Positions 63,520 to 64,000 of a stretch of DNA of 64,000 bases are shown piece after piece. The notes under the pieces were generated by a model. It ran no database searches. It had not been told where the DNA came from and saw nothing but the letters and a program-made list of their open reading frames with translations. Position numbers and translations under genes: made by a program. Each line of letters begins with the position of its first letter. Position 1 is the stretch's first letter. The DNA comes from Verrucomicrobiaceae bacterium (GTDB lineage Bacteria > Pseudomonadota > Gammaproteobacteria > Pseudomonadales > CAMLJR01): assembly GCA_028293825.1 (NCBI GenBank), contig JAQGNY010000053.1, positions 124,001 through 188,000 of the forward strand, written 5' to 3'.

Positions 63520-64000
63520 AGCTGCGCATTCCTTATGGTGACCGTCATCGTATACACGTGTCGCAACTGACCATCGCTGGGGACGGTTACGCAGGTCCGT
63601 AGCAGGGCCCACCCCGAACAGCCGGCCAACACGCCGCCATCCGTCTGACTCAGGCCCGCCGCATTAGCGCTCGGCCCGCCCTCCACCAAAAATGCCAGCT
63701 GAATTGCGTTGACCACAGTCCAGTCCGTCACTGAGCCCGCCGGCACCCATTTAGTGTTATTACCACTAGCCCCTACCCCGTAGAGAATTTGCATATTTTC
63801 GATGCCGGGAACGAGTTCTTGCTTGGGCGCCCAGGCTCCATTAATCATGATGGCTTTATAAAGCGAGCTCTGCGTGCCCGTGCCCTTACCCACAAAAAAA
63901 ACTGTTTGTACCATCGGAATAAATTGGGCGCCGGCCTTATAGGTAAACGCCGCCGGTATCGTGGCCGTATTACCCGGAGAGCCAACATTGGGCGCAAAAA
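63516..64000 (-). CDS. pilW: PilW-like minor pilin, 5' part outside window
   Basis: C-terminal 160 or so residues of PilW: GIENMQILYGVGASG, then WTVVNAIQLAFLVEG. The frame is open to the right edge, so the prepilin leader is not visible. First visible gene of pilW-pilX-pilY1-small gene-pilE; likely preceded by fimT/pilV outside. Confidence 0.88.
   Translation of the reverse strand, partial: FAPNVGSPGNTATIPAAFTYKAGAQFIPMVQTVFFVGKGTGTQSSLYKAIMINGAWAPKQELVPGIENMQILYGVGASGNNTKWVPAGSVTDWTVVNAIQLAFLVEGGPSANAAGLSQTDGGVLAGCSGWALLRTCVTVPSDGQLRHVYTMTVTIRNAQL

Overview
The window is a contiguous piece of a gammaproteobacterial chromosome that includes the replication-origin neighbourhood. Order and protein similarity recall Pseudomonas and relatives: a HAD phosphatase with rppH and ptsP; a D-2-hydroxyglutarate dehydrogenase-type gene divergent from serA; and the oriC super-cluster gyrB-recF-dnaN-dnaA / rpmH-rnpA-yidD-yidC-mnmE ... 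mnmG-rsmG-parA-parB-atpIBEFHAGDC-glmU-glmS. The species cannot be named from sequence alone.

Layout. 1-6.4 kb: 3' part of a HAD phosphatase, rppH, ptsP, a FAD-linked dehydrogenase divergent from serA. 6.4-23.7 kb: a loose set of single genes, mostly redox and stress functions: aldo/keto reductase, OhrR-like regulator with glutathione peroxidase, YchJ and PhnA zinc proteins, medium-chain reductase, FMN reductase, esterase, a frameshifted FtsH-like protease, an epoxide-hydrolase fold protein, a DUF3016 protein, an SDR, TraB/GumN, a membrane C13 (caspase-like) peptidase, DUF1330/HxlR, a serine-hydrolase-like lipoprotein and a PAP2 phosphatase. 23.8-26.6 kb: an accessory island holding a REP-associated tyrosine transposase (RAYT), a decayed second copy, three related palindromic REP elements and an AT-rich HEPN + DUF262 gene pair. 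26.7-37.4 kb: glmS, glmU and the complete F1Fo-ATPase operon. 37.6-42.0 kb: parB, parA, rsmG, mnmG. 42.0-42.5 kb: an AT-rich spacer resembling an E. coli-type oriC. 42.5-47.3 kb: a three-gene insertion (hybrid sensor kinase, ABC_sub_bind protein, TonB-dependent receptor) that splits mnmG from mnmE. 47.4-51.3 kb: mnmE, yidC, yidD, rnpA, rpmH. 51.3-57.9 kb: rpmH-dnaA spacer with three perfect DnaA boxes, then dnaA, dnaN, recF (carrying two internal parS sites) and gyrB. 57.9-64.0 kb: a non-coding spacer with a possible gene remnant, then type IV pilus genes pilE, a small exported protein, pilY1, pilX and the 3' part of pilW.

How it works together. Replication (dnaA, dnaN, recF, gyrB), segregation (parA, parB and parS within recF), translation and tRNA modification (rpmH, rnpA, mnmE, mnmG, rsmG), membrane insertion (yidC, yidD), ATP synthesis and UDP-GlcNAc synthesis sit side by side. 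The most system-like accessory items are the HEPN/DUF262 pair beside the RAYT/REP island and the receptor-binding protein-sensor kinase operon lodged in the origin cluster. Starts were chosen by Shine-Dalgarno position and family length, and several differ from the longest open frame.
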